DNA of 64,000 bases from Enoplolaimus lenunculus (Eukaryota > Nematoda > Enoplea > Enoplida > Thoracostomopsidae): the NCBI GenBank assembly GCA_030248215.1, contig JASANG010002622.1, positions 1 through 64,000 on the forward strand, in the 5' to 3' direction. Position 1 is the stretch's first letter; every line of letters begins with the position of its first letter. Of the stretch, positions 1 through 11,900 are shown in pieces. A program made the position numbers and the translations under genes. The notes beneath the pieces are model-generated. The model was not told the origin of the DNA, ran no database searches, and saw nothing but the letters and a program-made list of their open reading frames with translations.

Positions 1-278
1 GATTAGTAAAGCTTAATTTTTTATCACTATTCAAAATGTATATATACAAATCGTTAGATTCTCCTTAACCAGCTTTATTCTGATTTTAAGTACGTGTGTA
101 GGGAATGCAATTCCCGTAACACAGTGTTTGATGTAAAATATGGGTGAAAAATACATTTTTCCATTCAAAATATTTATATTTGAAACGTTTGTTAACGGGG
201 CTCATGAAGGCGTAGTCTGCAAACGAACGACCGAAACATCAGACGTTTAATTTATCAGCTGGAAAAGCACGCAATTGA

Positions 279-345
279 TGGGTTCGAACTCTTAAAACCT
301 CCAGGTCTTCAAGTAATACCATTACCACTAGGCTACACAGCCCGC
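279..345 (-). repeat. tRNA-like (SINE-type) sequence
   Basis: Minus strand reads TGTAGCCTAGTGGTAATGG (A-box-like) and GAGTTCGAACCC (B-box-like) at tRNA spacing, but the arms do not fold into a working tRNA. Read as a tRNA-derived repeat. Confidence 0.5.
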
Positions 346-819
346 TTGTCCAACTGCAAATATCGTGCCAGAAGCCATGCTATACAGTAGAATGCATTTC
401 ATGACATATGCACTTTAACAAAACTGCATATTTCTATATGTTTTTACGTGTTTGGCGATGGTAACGCAAAACATTTAATTTTAACTGCGATTTTGTGGTC
501 CTCAAAAATCTCAACGATTGCAAGCCAAACTTTGAAATTAGCGTTTTTTAATAAACTTTAGTTGAAGAATCCAGGATACTGAAGCCAAAAAAGCTTCACT
601 GTCTATCACACTACCCCGTCAAAAGTCACCTGGTGTACGTATGTTATTGTGGAAGTTGCATAAGTTGTTTATGTAATTCAAACAGTAACATTCTCTTTGT
701 AGGCAATTTGTTTTGCGTTGAATCAAGGTTAAGTTTTATAGTTGGTAAAAATCATACATTTTGTTTGCAAAGTATGCTAAACTGCAAAATTAACAATGAT
801 AGTGGTAAACGGGCCCATC

Positions 820-985
820 GCAAAAAAAGGGGAGCAGGGGGCTCAGCTGTTACTGAAAAAAATCCCCCTTTCGTAGAAAATTTTCAACCTGACTTGTAAA
901 TCAACGAAAATCCTTGTATTCCCCTACTGAAAATTTCTTAGCCCCTGTAGTGTATAAAGTGAGCTGGCTACGAGTCTGGTGGTAA
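820..985. repeat. Repeat S
   Basis: GAAAATTTTCAACCTGACTTG, GTATTCCCCTACTGAAAATTTC and GTGAGCTGGCTACGAGTCTGG recur at about 4020-4175 and, with GGTGAGCTGACTACGGGCCTG, at about 40915-41020. Dispersed repeat of unknown class. Confidence 0.45.
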
Positions 986-1023
986 ATATTTAGTAAAATA
1001 CAACGATTCGATCCGATCTTATG

Positions 1024-1920
1024 TCAAGGGATTGTATTCTCAAATGTGTGTAGCATTTATCACCAATTTGTAATAGGTTCTGTAACTTTCAAACCAGTGA
1101 ATTCTGAGGCACAAAAATCAGCACGTCTTTCGCATATGATTTGCTGTACTCCTGTACCAGTTTTGATTTCAACAACTTCAGTAATGCAGTGATCCGAATA
1201 AGAGGGGTGTAATAAGAGGGGGTCCCCATTTTAAGTTCCAATCGAAAGAAGTCCGTATCCCTAATAAGAGTCCGTAAGCGGATAGGGTACCTAAACCCTA
1301 ATTAGAGTCCATAATTGTCTATTATTTTCAATTGTAGAACAAAAAGTTACGAACTCAACTTTATTTGGTCCTGGACTCATTTATGCGGTACACTTTAGGG
1401 TTTAGGGACTTTAACCGCTCACGGACTTTTGTTAGGGACACGGACTCCTATTGATTGCGACTCAAAATGGGGACCTTCCTCGTATTACTCCCATCTTATA
1501 CGAGTCACTACAATATTCGGGTCACTACACTAGTGAGTTTGAAAACGTATTTACTAACTGATGATAGTTGCTATACACATTTAAAGACATGGGGTGAGTT
1601 GTTAGACTCACCTGCTCACTCTGGATTAGGCTCAGGTTAAGGCTTGGATTTATACTTTTAACCTTTGAAATTTTGTTTTAAACCTAGGCCCATATTGTCA
1701 AATTTGTGTTCTAGTGTCTATCACCAGTTTGCGATAGGTCTTGTGAACTTTCGAACCAGTGGATAGCGAGATTCAAACATCAGCACAGTTTTTGCATTTG
1801 TGATTTTCACGACTTCTGTACACAGTTTCGAAATGTGCAATTGCACGAGTTCAACAGATTAAAAACTTGTCGCTAACTGGTGATAGGTGCTATACACATT
1901 TGAGAATATGAACTTTGCCT
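1024..1920. mobile_element. MITE E composite (two copies, one holding C)
   Basis: ATTCTCAAATGTGTGTAGC at 1035, ACTGATGATAGTTGCTATAC near 1557, then a second pair CTATCACCAGTTTGCGATAG and GCTATACACATTTGAGAATA to about 1910. Confidence 0.65.
1190..1537. mobile_element. MITE C nested in MITE E
   Basis: CAGTGATCCGAATAAGAGGG to TATTCGGGTCACTACA, interior with TTAGGGACTTTAACCGC-like repeats. Family E ends lie outside it. Confidence 0.75.
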
Positions 1921-1966
1921 TATTAATCGGCTTTTAGATACAGTTGCAGCGAAATAATTCATAATA

Positions 1967-2320
1967 CTCTCTAAAACTTAAACTTAAATTATAGCTTAAC
2001 TAAACTTCAATATTAGTTATAATAAAACTAAAATGGCTAGATGAACTAACTAAACTAGATTTTTAAGTTTTACTTAAACTAACATGTTTTTAAGTTTAAC
2101 ACGAGTTTAAGTGAACTTATTTTTAGTTTAAATAACAACTTCAGCCCAGAAATTATGTGTATTTAGAAGTTCATTAAGCTTAGCTTAAACTGAAAATATG
2201 AAACAATTTTAAATGAGTTGAAGCGCAAACCAACCTGTTAGTTTAATTAATCTAAAAAGTTAGTTTAATACTGGAGGATTAGCTTAAGCTTAAATCAAGT
2301 TAGTTTAAGCTTTTAGAGAG
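1967..2320. mobile_element. MITE O, TA-flanked
   Basis: CTCTCTAAAACTTAAACTTA to TAAGCTTTTAGAGAG with TA at both sides; interior rich in TTAAGTTTAAG-like steps. Confidence 0.8.
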
Positions 2321-2826
2321 TACAGACATTTTTTGTGGTCTGATAATTTATAGGACAACGGATTAATCATTGAAACAGTCGTTATATTCATGTCGCATCC
2401 GGTGTTAATTACAAAATTCGACAGAGCGTTTAAAATTCAATGTGTTTATATGAACGTTGAAAAAACTGTCAGTCAACAGCTTGCGGTCAGGTAAAAATGA
2501 TGCTATTTTAAATGATTTTAAGTGATTTTTGCTATGGGTGAAACCGAAAAGCATAACCGAAAAAACCGAAATTTCAGTTTTTTACTAAAAATGCGGTTTG
2601 GCTTCTGGCTCGCTTCGCGTGTGAACATTTGAACGGTTATACATCACACGACTTGCTCTTTTGAAAATTTGTCAATCCGACGCTGGAGTTTGTAAGAATA
2701 CAAGAATCGGTTGACATTTGTTCCGTTGGGTGGTTTGAAATTCAAATTCGTTAAGATTGTTTGTGAAGTAAATGGAACGCTAAAATATGGTAAATATTAT
2801 TTATTTATTATATTTACATATATATA

Positions 2827-3053
2827 CACTGCAAAAAAAATGGTGCGTCGAATTGACTCTCTCCGAAATAGGCTTTTGCGGAGTACACAAACTGAGTCTC
2901 AAAATTCGAATCCGCCAGCGTCAAATTAGACTCAGTGAATCGCTAAGTGAGTCGAATTTGAGTCTGGCGGACACGAATTTCATTTAGTTTGTGTAGTTCG
3001 GAAAAGCCTATTTCGGAGATAGAGTCAATTTGAAGCACCATTTTTTTACAGCG
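2827..3053. mobile_element. MITE I, near-palindromic
   Basis: CACTGCAAAAAAAATGG to CCATTTTTTTACAGCG; arms with GACTCTCTCCGAAATAGGCT and its complement. About 100-bp inverted arms. Confidence 0.9.
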
Positions 3054-3095
3054 TCTGTTGAAAATATATAATCGAAATGAACAGTGTCGAATTAG

Positions 3096-3214
3096 GGGTT
3101 GCGCTATACTTTTTTGACGGTGCCGTCCGTCACCGTGCGGTTTCGTACGCAAATAACTCATGTACAGAAAACGTATGGTGACGGCCGGAGCCGGACGTCA
3201 AGTATAGCGCAACG
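3096..3214. mobile_element. MITE H, GC-rich
   Basis: GGGTTGCGCTATACTTTTTT to GTCAAGTATAGCGCAACG, core GTGCCGTCCGTCACCG. Confidence 0.85.
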
Positions 3215-3398
3215 TTTAATCTGTCAAACAACTTTGTGGACTCAAGATTCCGGTGGTTTCCTACTGGCTACGAGCCTGTCATACGACCCAACTTAATACA
3301 ATAAATACATAAGCATTGTCAATTAATTACCAATTTAACTCTAGACAAATACACAAGTATGATGTATTTTGAACCTTGAAAATTAATGCGATTGTTTA

Positions 3399-3424
3399 CA
3401 TTTATTATTATTATTATTATTATT

Positions 3425-3466
<42 letters not shown>

Positions 3467-3486
3467 TTATTTATTTATTTATTTTT
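3399..3486 (+). repeat. Compound microsatellite at a splice acceptor
   Basis: (TTA)n, (TTG)n, then (TTTA)n run directly into TTTTTTAG, the acceptor of the first visible ZP exon, so the microsatellite serves as its pyrimidine tract. Confidence 0.9.
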
Positions 3487-3489
3487 TAG

Positions 3490-6400
3490 TATTTTATCAA
3501 CTCAAACGCTAACAACAACAACAATGCCAACGTGTCATTATTCACTGCGAAGCGATTCGTTCAATGGTCCGTTAATTAAGTACGCCAGTGTTGGCGATCG
3601 TATTGTTCACCGTTGGGATTGTGTTTCGCGTAAGGTTAACCAAGAGTAGATTTGAGAATAATTATTGAAAATATAGTATATTTAACCTATTTCAATTCAT
3701 ACAATTTTGGTATGACAATGCAATAGAATACTATTAAATCTTAACCTAATAGGCCATATTCCTAAGCCTAAAGCCTAAAACGTTGCAAAAATGTGTTCCT
3801 AAGCCTAAGTCTAAACCTAAGCCTGAGCGTAATAATGAGTTTATTTCTACAAGCCTAAGCCTAGACCTAAGCCAAGTAAAGAAAATTAGTCTAAAGCTTA
3901 AGCTTACTCTATTGCAGTCCAACAGAAAAACATTCCGCCCATGATTTTTACATGGGACACCTAATGTAATATTCCCCAAACAGCCAGGTGAATATGGCAA
4001 CGAGCCCATAGCCATGCTGAGGGCCAAAAGGCTCTGTCCCCCTGGAAAAATCTTGCCGCCACCAAGAAATCTTTCAACCTTGCTTGTAACTCATTGAAAA
4101 CCTTCGTATGCCCCTCAAGAAAATTTGTTAGTCCCTCCTAGTAAGGTGAGCTAACTACGGGCCCGTATGGCGTAGGTGGTAGAATAAATTTACGTGGGGC
4201 ATGTCTGGATTTCACAACACATACAAGGGAGAGTACAATTTTTCTAGAGTCGCTGGAACCCTTTGGACGTCTCTCAAATTGCACTGGGTAAAATTTTGTT
4301 GTTTGAATTCAGTCTATTCTTTAATTCTGTTTAGTTATCGAAAGTTTTGCGATGGGTTTTGTTTGCAGAACACGTAGTTTGTTGTACAAAAATCGATCAA
4401 GGGACCCCTATTCGTATTTCTGATTATCAATAATACGTTCATGAGAATAATAATTCTAATTCTTTTACTGTTTGAAATCTATATTATTAAAGCTGAAACA
4501 CCCTACATACCTAGTTTGGATCGCTTTCCAGCAGTTGTAAACTGTGTTTTAACAATATATACAGATCGTTCTACAAAATAATTAGTACATATAAAATTAA
4601 CTAGTAATCCGTAGTTGCACACAGGTGCAACTCAAAACAACACCAACAAAAAGTAAACAACAATCTTCTATCTTCAGAATTTTTCACTTAGAAGTATAGA
4701 AACAAATTTGCGTTTCGATATACAAATCTTGCTGGAACGCTGCCCAAAATGCGTATGTGGGGCGTTTTAGCTTTAATATATAGATGTGTCTAGTTGTGTA
4801 AACGGAAAGCGTGTATTGGTTAACGAATGCTTTGTTTGACATAGTATAATATACATTGTGGAATCGCTTTAAGGACGTACGGAACGTTGGACCTGGATGA
4901 TGCTTAACGGCTACTATTATAACTTAAAATTCAAAATTTTAGCTACGGAATCTGAAACTTCACTGTTTGGTATGAAGGTTCATTCGTGTTACGCAAAAGA
5001 TGGAATAGAAAATGAAGTATTGATATTGGATCAAGACGGGCAAGTTTTGCTAATTTTAATTACTTAAACCAAGAGTCGATAATAAGAGTGTGCAACTTCC
5101 AAAAATACGCGTGGCATAAAAAGTACCACCGCGCGTTGCGTTTTGCCCAATCCCCCCCTTATTTAGGGGGGTCAACTGCACACAGAACTCAGTTAAACCT
5201 AAATCAAGAATACAATCGAACAATGTTTGCACTGTGTATCGCAACAGTATTTGCCTGCGTTCAAGGTTTCAACACCCCCCAAATGAGGGGGGGGTAAGAG
5301 AAAAACGCAACGCGTGCCGGGTTCATTCTTTAATACACAGAATGTACCCAGTTGCACACTCTTGTTAAAACCATTATCGACTCTTGCTTAAACCAAGACT
5401 GGATAATCGTTATTTAACAAAAGTGTGCAACTGGTCACCTTCTGTGTAGAAAAGAATGTACCCGGCACGTGTTGCGTTTTTGGCCAACCCCCTTTATTTA
5501 GAGAGGGGGTACAACCGGTGCGAACCATGGCACTTTATGTATGCGGCATCAAACATGGTCTCCTTATAGTTTAATTTAGGGGTATTCATGTGATAGCGAC
5601 CCGCGCTCTAAACAGGGGAGGGTGGGATCGGCCCAAAACGCAACAACCGGTGGTTCATTTTGTACCATGCGGGACCCCAAGAACTGCACACTCTTGTCAT
5701 TATCCACTCCTGCTGAAACTCAATGATTTGATAATTTTTAGTGTAAGCAAAATTATTTTATTTTATCAAATTCAAACTACAATACTCTCGGATAAAATAT
5801 ATCTCCGGTCTGATAAACAAACGCAAATTTTCCGAATATGCGTATACCAGGTAACTTTGATAAACACTGAACATTTTTGGCCAAGTGTCGGCTACTAAAA
5901 CCAAAAATTCTACAGTATCCCATCAGCCACCGATACCATAAGTTTTTTTTCACGCAGTGCAATACCTCTACAAGCCGTAAGCCCCCTCGGGTTCGAGCGT
6001 CAAGCTCCTAAAGCTGAGTAGTCATCGTAAGCGACTCTCGCCCGAGAGACTCGTGATCGAATCTTAATACTTGAAATTACATCTCTTATGAAATTGAAAA
6101 TATTCATGTGAGAAAAGGTTATTGGAAACTGCAAAAAACATGGACGAGAGCTGGTATATTAATATTTTAAAATTTCAGCTGTTCTTTGGATGGTTACGTG
6201 ATGCCAAGATTGTCTTATACCAATAATTTAACGACCGCGTATGTTCACACAATGGTGTTTAAATTTGCAGACATCAATGACATTCGATTTAATTGTCAAA
6301 TTCAAATTTGTGTCAAGCCAGACTGTGATCGTGTAACGGTAAGTAGAAGCATAAATTGCAAAATATTTCTAAAAACCGGTAATCAAAACTAAATTGTAAC

Positions 6401-8172
6401 ATCAAATGAATTGGCCGATGTATAGAACAGGGCCGTAACAGTAGTATAAGCATATTCCTAAGCTTAATTGTAAGCCTAAGTTAAAAACAAAAAATTAGTC
6501 TAAAGCTTAAGTTTACTTTATTGCAGTGTCGCAGAACAATGTTTGGCCAGTGATTTTCACATGTCCCAAAAATTGGCCAAAAAATTGTACAATTTTATAT
6601 TGGTTGTTTTGTGTTCAGCATCCGTATCCTCGTCTGTCTGTTTATAGATAGCACCTAACACCAGTTAGCAATAAATGGTGTTGGTTTGTGAAATCAAAGC
6701 GTTATAGTAGGATAATCCACATGTTAGCCATTTAAGTGTATATTAGTTACAGTTGCGCATTATATATCATTATTCCCTGGCGTGAAATACTTCGATCTAC
6801 AGGAACGTTTTTGCTTGCGCCGAAAAAACGATTCCAAAATTACGTATGGTGAGCGTTCCAGCTTTATTTATACAAATTGGTTGTTTTACAGCCGCCGAAA
6901 TGCGATTATCGTGCAAGACGAGAACTAAACATGGAACAAAGCAACGAACCAATTTCACCGCCTGACGCTAATAACATTCCCATTCGTGTTTCTAGTCAAA
7001 CGATTGATGTAGTTGGACAATTTGAACGCCAAAATCAAAGTTAGTTACAGTGATTCCGTGTATTAATTTGAAAATACGCGAAATAAAATTTGAAAAACGA
7101 ACGTGAAACTTGAAAACCTTTTTATTCGTCGTTAGTTGAAATTCAGCATTTTACGAAATTTTATTCGCGTAGGTAGAATAAGTTATATTTGACAAAAATA
7201 TTAATATTTCGAAATTAGCCAGTACGACCCTGCTGAATAAACATTAAACTAACGATTGTGAATCAGGTCCGCAATTAAAAAGTGCATGAGAGCGACCTCC
7301 ATCACAAATAGTTTTACCTCTGGCCGAAAATTGTTAACCCTTTTATCACATGAATATTTTCTATTTCTCCTGAAACCTACTTTTGTGCTAGGACTCAAAC
7401 TCCAGTGACTGGAGTGGGAGGCGTATACCATTATCACTCAGCTATAGGAACTTGACGCTCGAGCCCGAGGGGGCTATCACGTCTTGTGGTGATTTAGTAC
7501 TATGTATACGTGTGGCAATTGTCCAACACTGTACGATATTATTTAACGTATATATACTGCGCTGAGTTGGCCATAGTCAACTCTGTGTGAGAAGCGGTTA
7601 ACAGCAGTAGATATCAAAAATTTTAAAGAAAACAGTCGATGAGCCAGCTATCCTACTGGACCAAGGTGCACAATAGTGCACACGACGAACATTTTCAGAA
7701 ATGTTGCCAATTTTGTGGAATAATACCTTGTTATTTGTGATTTGATAGCAAAAATGTGAAATAAAACTTATTTTCTTGAACTTTATCTGAGCGTCATACA
7801 AATGTGGTCCACAAAGGGTTAATAAAAGAATATGCTGTAAATAGGAATAGTTTTCGTATTCCCGTCAGGAAATTTTTTTGCAGCCACTACTAACAATTTC
7901 TGGTTTTGGGTTTGATTTAAGTTTAACTTCAAATTCTTTCAAAAATTAATAATTTAATTTTAGGTATACAAAGATCGCTGGATCAAAGAAGTTCAAAAAT
8001 ATTGCGTCAACAGTCGGACACAATGCCAACATGCCTGACAGTTACTGCGTTCGCGTCATACGTTACAATTTATTTATTTTTCGTTACAGTACTCGCAGTA
8101 TATATTGGGTATTATTATGTTTACCGAAGACCAATCAAAAGCTTTTCGTTTGCCAGAAACCAATCAATTTAG
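3490..8172 (+). CDS. ZP-domain (cuticlin-like) transmembrane protein, 3' five exons
   Basis: Exons 3490-3629, 4943-5039, 6179-6338, 6892-7039 and 7964-8172 (stop TAG 8170-8172) join in phase into 250 residues; the first exon begins mid-codon, so upstream exons (the ZP-N half) are missing and I could not find them in the first 3.4 kb. Family marks seen: MPTCHYSLR, then NGP, YASVGD and HRWDC in exon 1; FGMKVHSCYAKDG in exon 2; GCSLDGYVMPRLSY and FKFADINDIRFNCQIQIC in exon 3; PPKCDYRARR in exon 4. RARR (residues 139-142) is a furin-type site where ZP proteins are normally cleaved. Exon 5 gives one membrane segment (about 211-234) and a short basic tail. ZP proteins of this build polymerise outside the cell in cuticle or apical matrix. 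Intron 2 uses a GC donor (GG|GCAAGT at 5040). Every intron carries MITE or repeat sequence. Convergent with the gene at 8906-14352. Confidence 0.93.
3751..3958. mobile_element. MITE A fragment in ZP intron 1
   Basis: GCCTAA-type runs then AATTAGTCTAAAGCTTAAGC, CAACAGAAAAACATTCCGCC and TTTTTACATGGG, the right half of family A. The left terminal repeat is deleted to a remnant GGCC. Confidence 0.75.
4479..4790. mobile_element. MITE P in ZP intron 1
   Basis: TATATTATTAAAGCTGAAAC to GTTTTAGCTTTAATATATAG inverted ends; related pieces at about 6780-6870, 25850-25930 and 42590-42990. Confidence 0.65.
5063..5391. mobile_element. MITE G, first of a tandem pair (ZP intron 2)
   Basis: CAAGAGTCGATAATAAGAG then TGTGCAACTT; right GTTGCACACTCTTG then ATTATCGACTCTTG. 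Internal CCCCCC.. inverted runs and GCGTTGCGTTTT. Confidence 0.85.
5396..5713. mobile_element. MITE G, second of a tandem pair
   Basis: CAAAAGTGTGCAACTGG to AACTGCACACTCTTG, with GCACGTGTTGCGTTTTTGG and ACCATGGCACTTTATGTATG. Confidence 0.85.
5960..6117. mobile_element. MITE F partial copy, opposite orientation
   Basis: Plus-strand AGCTGAGTAGTCATCG and GTGATCGAATC, ending GAAAATATTCATGTGAGAAA; left end worn. ZP intron 3 acceptor follows at 6178. Confidence 0.7.
6413..6567. mobile_element. MITE A2 copy in ZP intron 3
   Basis: Begins GGCCGATGTATAGAACAGGG, carries a few TAAGCCTAAG units, ends in a decayed TTTTCACATGTCC. A2 differs from A by TATAGAACAGGGCCGG ends. Confidence 0.7.
7338..7597. mobile_element. 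MITE F (piggyBac-like ends, tRNA-like core) in ZP intron 4
   Basis: TTAA (7334-7337) then CCCTTTTATCACATGAATAT; right side GTGTGAGAAGCGG then TTAA (7598-7601). The minus strand of the core has a tRNA-like A box (TAGCTGAGTGATAATGG) followed by a B-box-like GAGTTTGAGTCC. Confidence 0.85.
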
Positions 8173-8905
8173 AGCTAAAACTTTGTGCCTGATATCACCA
8201 AATTTCATTTCAAAACTGTATATATAATTTTTTAAACTATTTTTGCAAGCGAGCGTAGCGAGCGAGAAAATTATTTTAAATCTGAAAAAATTTCAAATGA
8301 TATGCGCTTCGTAGTTTTTAATAGTTATACAAGATGTATTTTATGCTTTTTCTGGTGTTTTGTACTTCAAACTTGTAACAATATTTATGTTTAATTAAAC
8401 ATACCATCACAGTACTGGTTAATACATAATGGCTATGGTTTCTGAAAATCCTACTTAAGTGCAATTTAGTACTTAAGTACGCGCTAATTACTTAATCATT
8501 TTGTCGTTTTTAAAAGCTTAAAGTTGCTCACTAAGTTGATATATTACAGTTCAGGGATACTAACTTTAGTTTAACTGAAATCGTAGACTCATCTTACCTG
8601 TTTAATACAAAACAAAACTATTACTTTCTTGTTATGACAATGGCTCACATTTAACGTTTACATCTGTTCGACAATTTAAGTATCTACCGAAGTCGGCGAC
8701 TTAAAGTATAATTTGAGTAAATACATAAATAAGATTTCAGAAACCCAAAACCATTGTGTCGGCAACAAGTTAAGCTAGATTAGCTTAAGCTTAAAACGAG
8801 TTAACGATAAAAGCAACATATTTGTTTACTAAGTGTTTATAGCCGGATAAACAAAGACAAATTTGTCACTGCTTGGTTCAGGTTGACGTTTTAAAGATGA
8901 ATCCA
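8173..8905. other. Intergenic between convergent genes
   Basis: AT-rich; contains GCGAGCGTAGCGAGCGAG at about 8245 and AAGTACTTAAGTACG / TTAAGCTTAAAACGAG pieces like MITE O. No gene seen. Confidence 0.6.
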
Positions 8906-11900
8906 TTAATCACGAAGCAATTCTTCTATGGAACATAATGGCATTGAAATTTGTAAGCTGTCTTGTGAAACCTAAAATTTCATTACACTAAACGACCCAT
9001 GTTACTTTAAGGAGCGTCCAGGTTTCTGGTTTGTTTATAAAAGAGTTGGTTTAGAGTATAGATTACATTTTTTGCTTAGGCTTAGGCTTAGGCTTCGGAA
9101 TACGTTTAATCTACTGTTACGCCCCTCAAAGTAACATTGGCCCACTAAACTATTGACCAGAGATCCAATAGGAACTTAATTTTGCAGTTACAGGAACAGG
9201 AATTAAAATGTTTTTGCCAGATCAGGCATAGCAACAGGAACCGGAATTTGAAACAATTTCAAAACACCGAATAAATGTTTTTGAGCGAAGCTCGGAGTTT
9301 CGCGAAGCGTTTTATGTTTTGTACTTGGGGGTCGAAAGGTGGATGTCCGCCCGTCCGTCTGTCCGTCTGTCCATCCGAAAAGAATCTCAGGAACGGCTGA
9401 ACCGATTTTGATAAACTTTTTTTGTTTGAAAGCCAATAATCCTGGGGTGTTAACCTCGCATTGGGGTTTTAAAATTTGAAGCCGTTTATTAGCTACAGGC
9501 TAATTTGCATAATCAATTAAGCCTAAAAGAGTACTTTCCACAATATTTCACTAATTATTACAGTTAAAAGCAATCTAATTTTAGCATTAAAGGGTTTTTG
9601 GGTGAGAGGAATCTGTGTAGACTGTTTACAAACCTCCAAAACCGATAATTGAGCAGTTAGCTAATAGATAATTTGCATATTAGCAAGGTTATAAGCCTAA
9701 ATTAGGACTTTTTACAATATTTCACTAATTATTAAGGTTAAAAGCAACATAATTTCAGCACTAAAGGGTTTTTAGGTGCAAGGAATTTGCATAAATAGTT
9801 TGCAAACATCCAAAACCGATAATTGAATAGTTAGCTAATAACTAATTTGCATAATAGCTTAATTGACAAGACAAAACTAGGACTTTTTAAATTATTTCAA
9901 TAATTTTTAGGGTTCACTGAACGTTTTTGGGTGCGAGGAATCTGAATAAATTGTTTACAAACCTCCAAAACCGATAATTGAATAGTTAGCTAATAGTTAA
10001 TTTGCATATTAGCTTAATTGACAAGACAAAATTTGGATTTTTTAAATTATTCCAAAAATTATAGGGTGGCTGAAAGGTTTTTGGGTGCGAGGAATCTGAG
10101 GAAATTGCTTACAAACCTCCAAAACCGATAAATCAATAGTTAGCTAATAACTAATTTGCATATTACCTTAATTGCTTACGTGTGTTCGAGCTTCGCTCAA
10201 TAAATGTAGTCTCACTACGACTTGTTCTAATTAGTAAAGCTATATAGTCAAAAAAACGTGCCTTAAGCGAGCATTCAGCTATTTCTTTTTTGTTTTGATA
10301 ATTCTTACAAATAACTCGTCCAATATTTTCATCTGACAACTTAGTACCTATACTGTACAAGACAAAGCTATTTATTTCGAGCTAAGAAATTAGCAACAGC
10401 AAACAAAACTGATTTGGCACATCACGGTAAAAATTTGTTTTTTGCATTTCGCATACCATGCAACAGCGATAAGAAGTGCTTGTGTCCAGGAATTTCAGCC
10501 GGAACAGGAATTCTTATAGAACACTTGAAATATTTTCATTTTTGTAGCAAATTAAAACATTTAAAAGTTAAACATTAAGCCAGTTTTTTCACTGACCCGG
10601 TTACTGATGTTGGTAAACTGTAATGAAAACAGGCTCGGAATGACAAAATTGCAAAATTTTAATGTTTAACAAATTGCTAAAATATGCACTTAAAATATAG
10701 CTGCAAAAATTAGCTATAACTGCGATTACTAACTTGCACATACAGCTTGCACGCTTTTATCATGCAGCTGCAATTAGGCGCAGTATTTAAAGTAATTCAT
10801 TAGAAATTTCAGCTGTTCTATTATAGAACGGTCTGCAAATTTTAATGAGTTGATTTTAACTCAGAATGAGTTGAATCACTCAGTCTGAGTTAGGACTATC
10901 AGAACTCACAATTCTGAGTTGATTCAACTCGATCTGATTTGATTAATCACCTTCCCCGGAATCAACTCAACTCATAGTGGGAATTAACTCAACTCAGAGT
11001 GAATTGAAGTTTTGTGTTTATTAGATCAGAAATAACTAACTTTCCGTCTGATTTGAATAATTAACTCATTGAAATTTACAGTGCGAGCTTTATATCGAGG
11101 ACGAGTTGACGGGTTATATAACTTGCAAACAAGTCTTTAAGGTATTACCTTAGCAACCAATTCCCACGCCGTACGACCACAATAATGAAGAATGACTGAT
11201 TTACTGCATGATAAATACTGACGCATAATATCGCATAATTGGTTGAAATATTGCTCGGAAGACTGGACCGGTTGCATCGTCGGTGTCGCTGTTGGGCTTT
11301 GATCGCTTGATGGTTCCGGTTCAGATCGGTCGACGCCAGTGGAAGCTGTCGTTGATGAGTGTGGAAAACTTGCTGTTGACTGAGACTGTAACGTTTCAAT
11401 GCCAGATGTCGCCGTATCTCGACATTTTTGATAATTTGTGTCCAATTCGATCTGAAATTATTAAATTGCAGAGTGCAACCAGAGGTAAAAATACCGCAGC
11501 TGGAGCCGAAGGTCAACAGAAACTTGCCGTAGCCGGAGCCGAAGGTGAGGCGAAATTAGGTACGGTAAATTGTTGGTTAATTAGTTAATTTTAGCCAATA
11601 TCTGCAATATGTTGTTAAAGCCATATTCACACGTGCAAATTTTTGCTGCGAGAACTTGCAGCTGCAACTTAACGAATCATAAAAGTTTCATTCTGAGCCT
11701 TAACATGAATTTATGTGAATAATTTGCAGAACACTGCAATAAATATCAAACATAACCTATAATCTAGCAGTTTAGCCAATGATGATAAATGAATTCGACT
11801 TGCAGGGCTATTCATACCTACGAATTAATTCTTCGCATATATAATCATGAATATCTTGCAGCTGCAAGTTCTTAGAATAAATTTTTCGAAAAAACTTGCA

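Noticed and set aside
279-345. Functional tRNA gene
   Set aside because: A and B boxes are present but acceptor and anticodon arms do not pair; the same holds at 15.7 kb and in the F cores.
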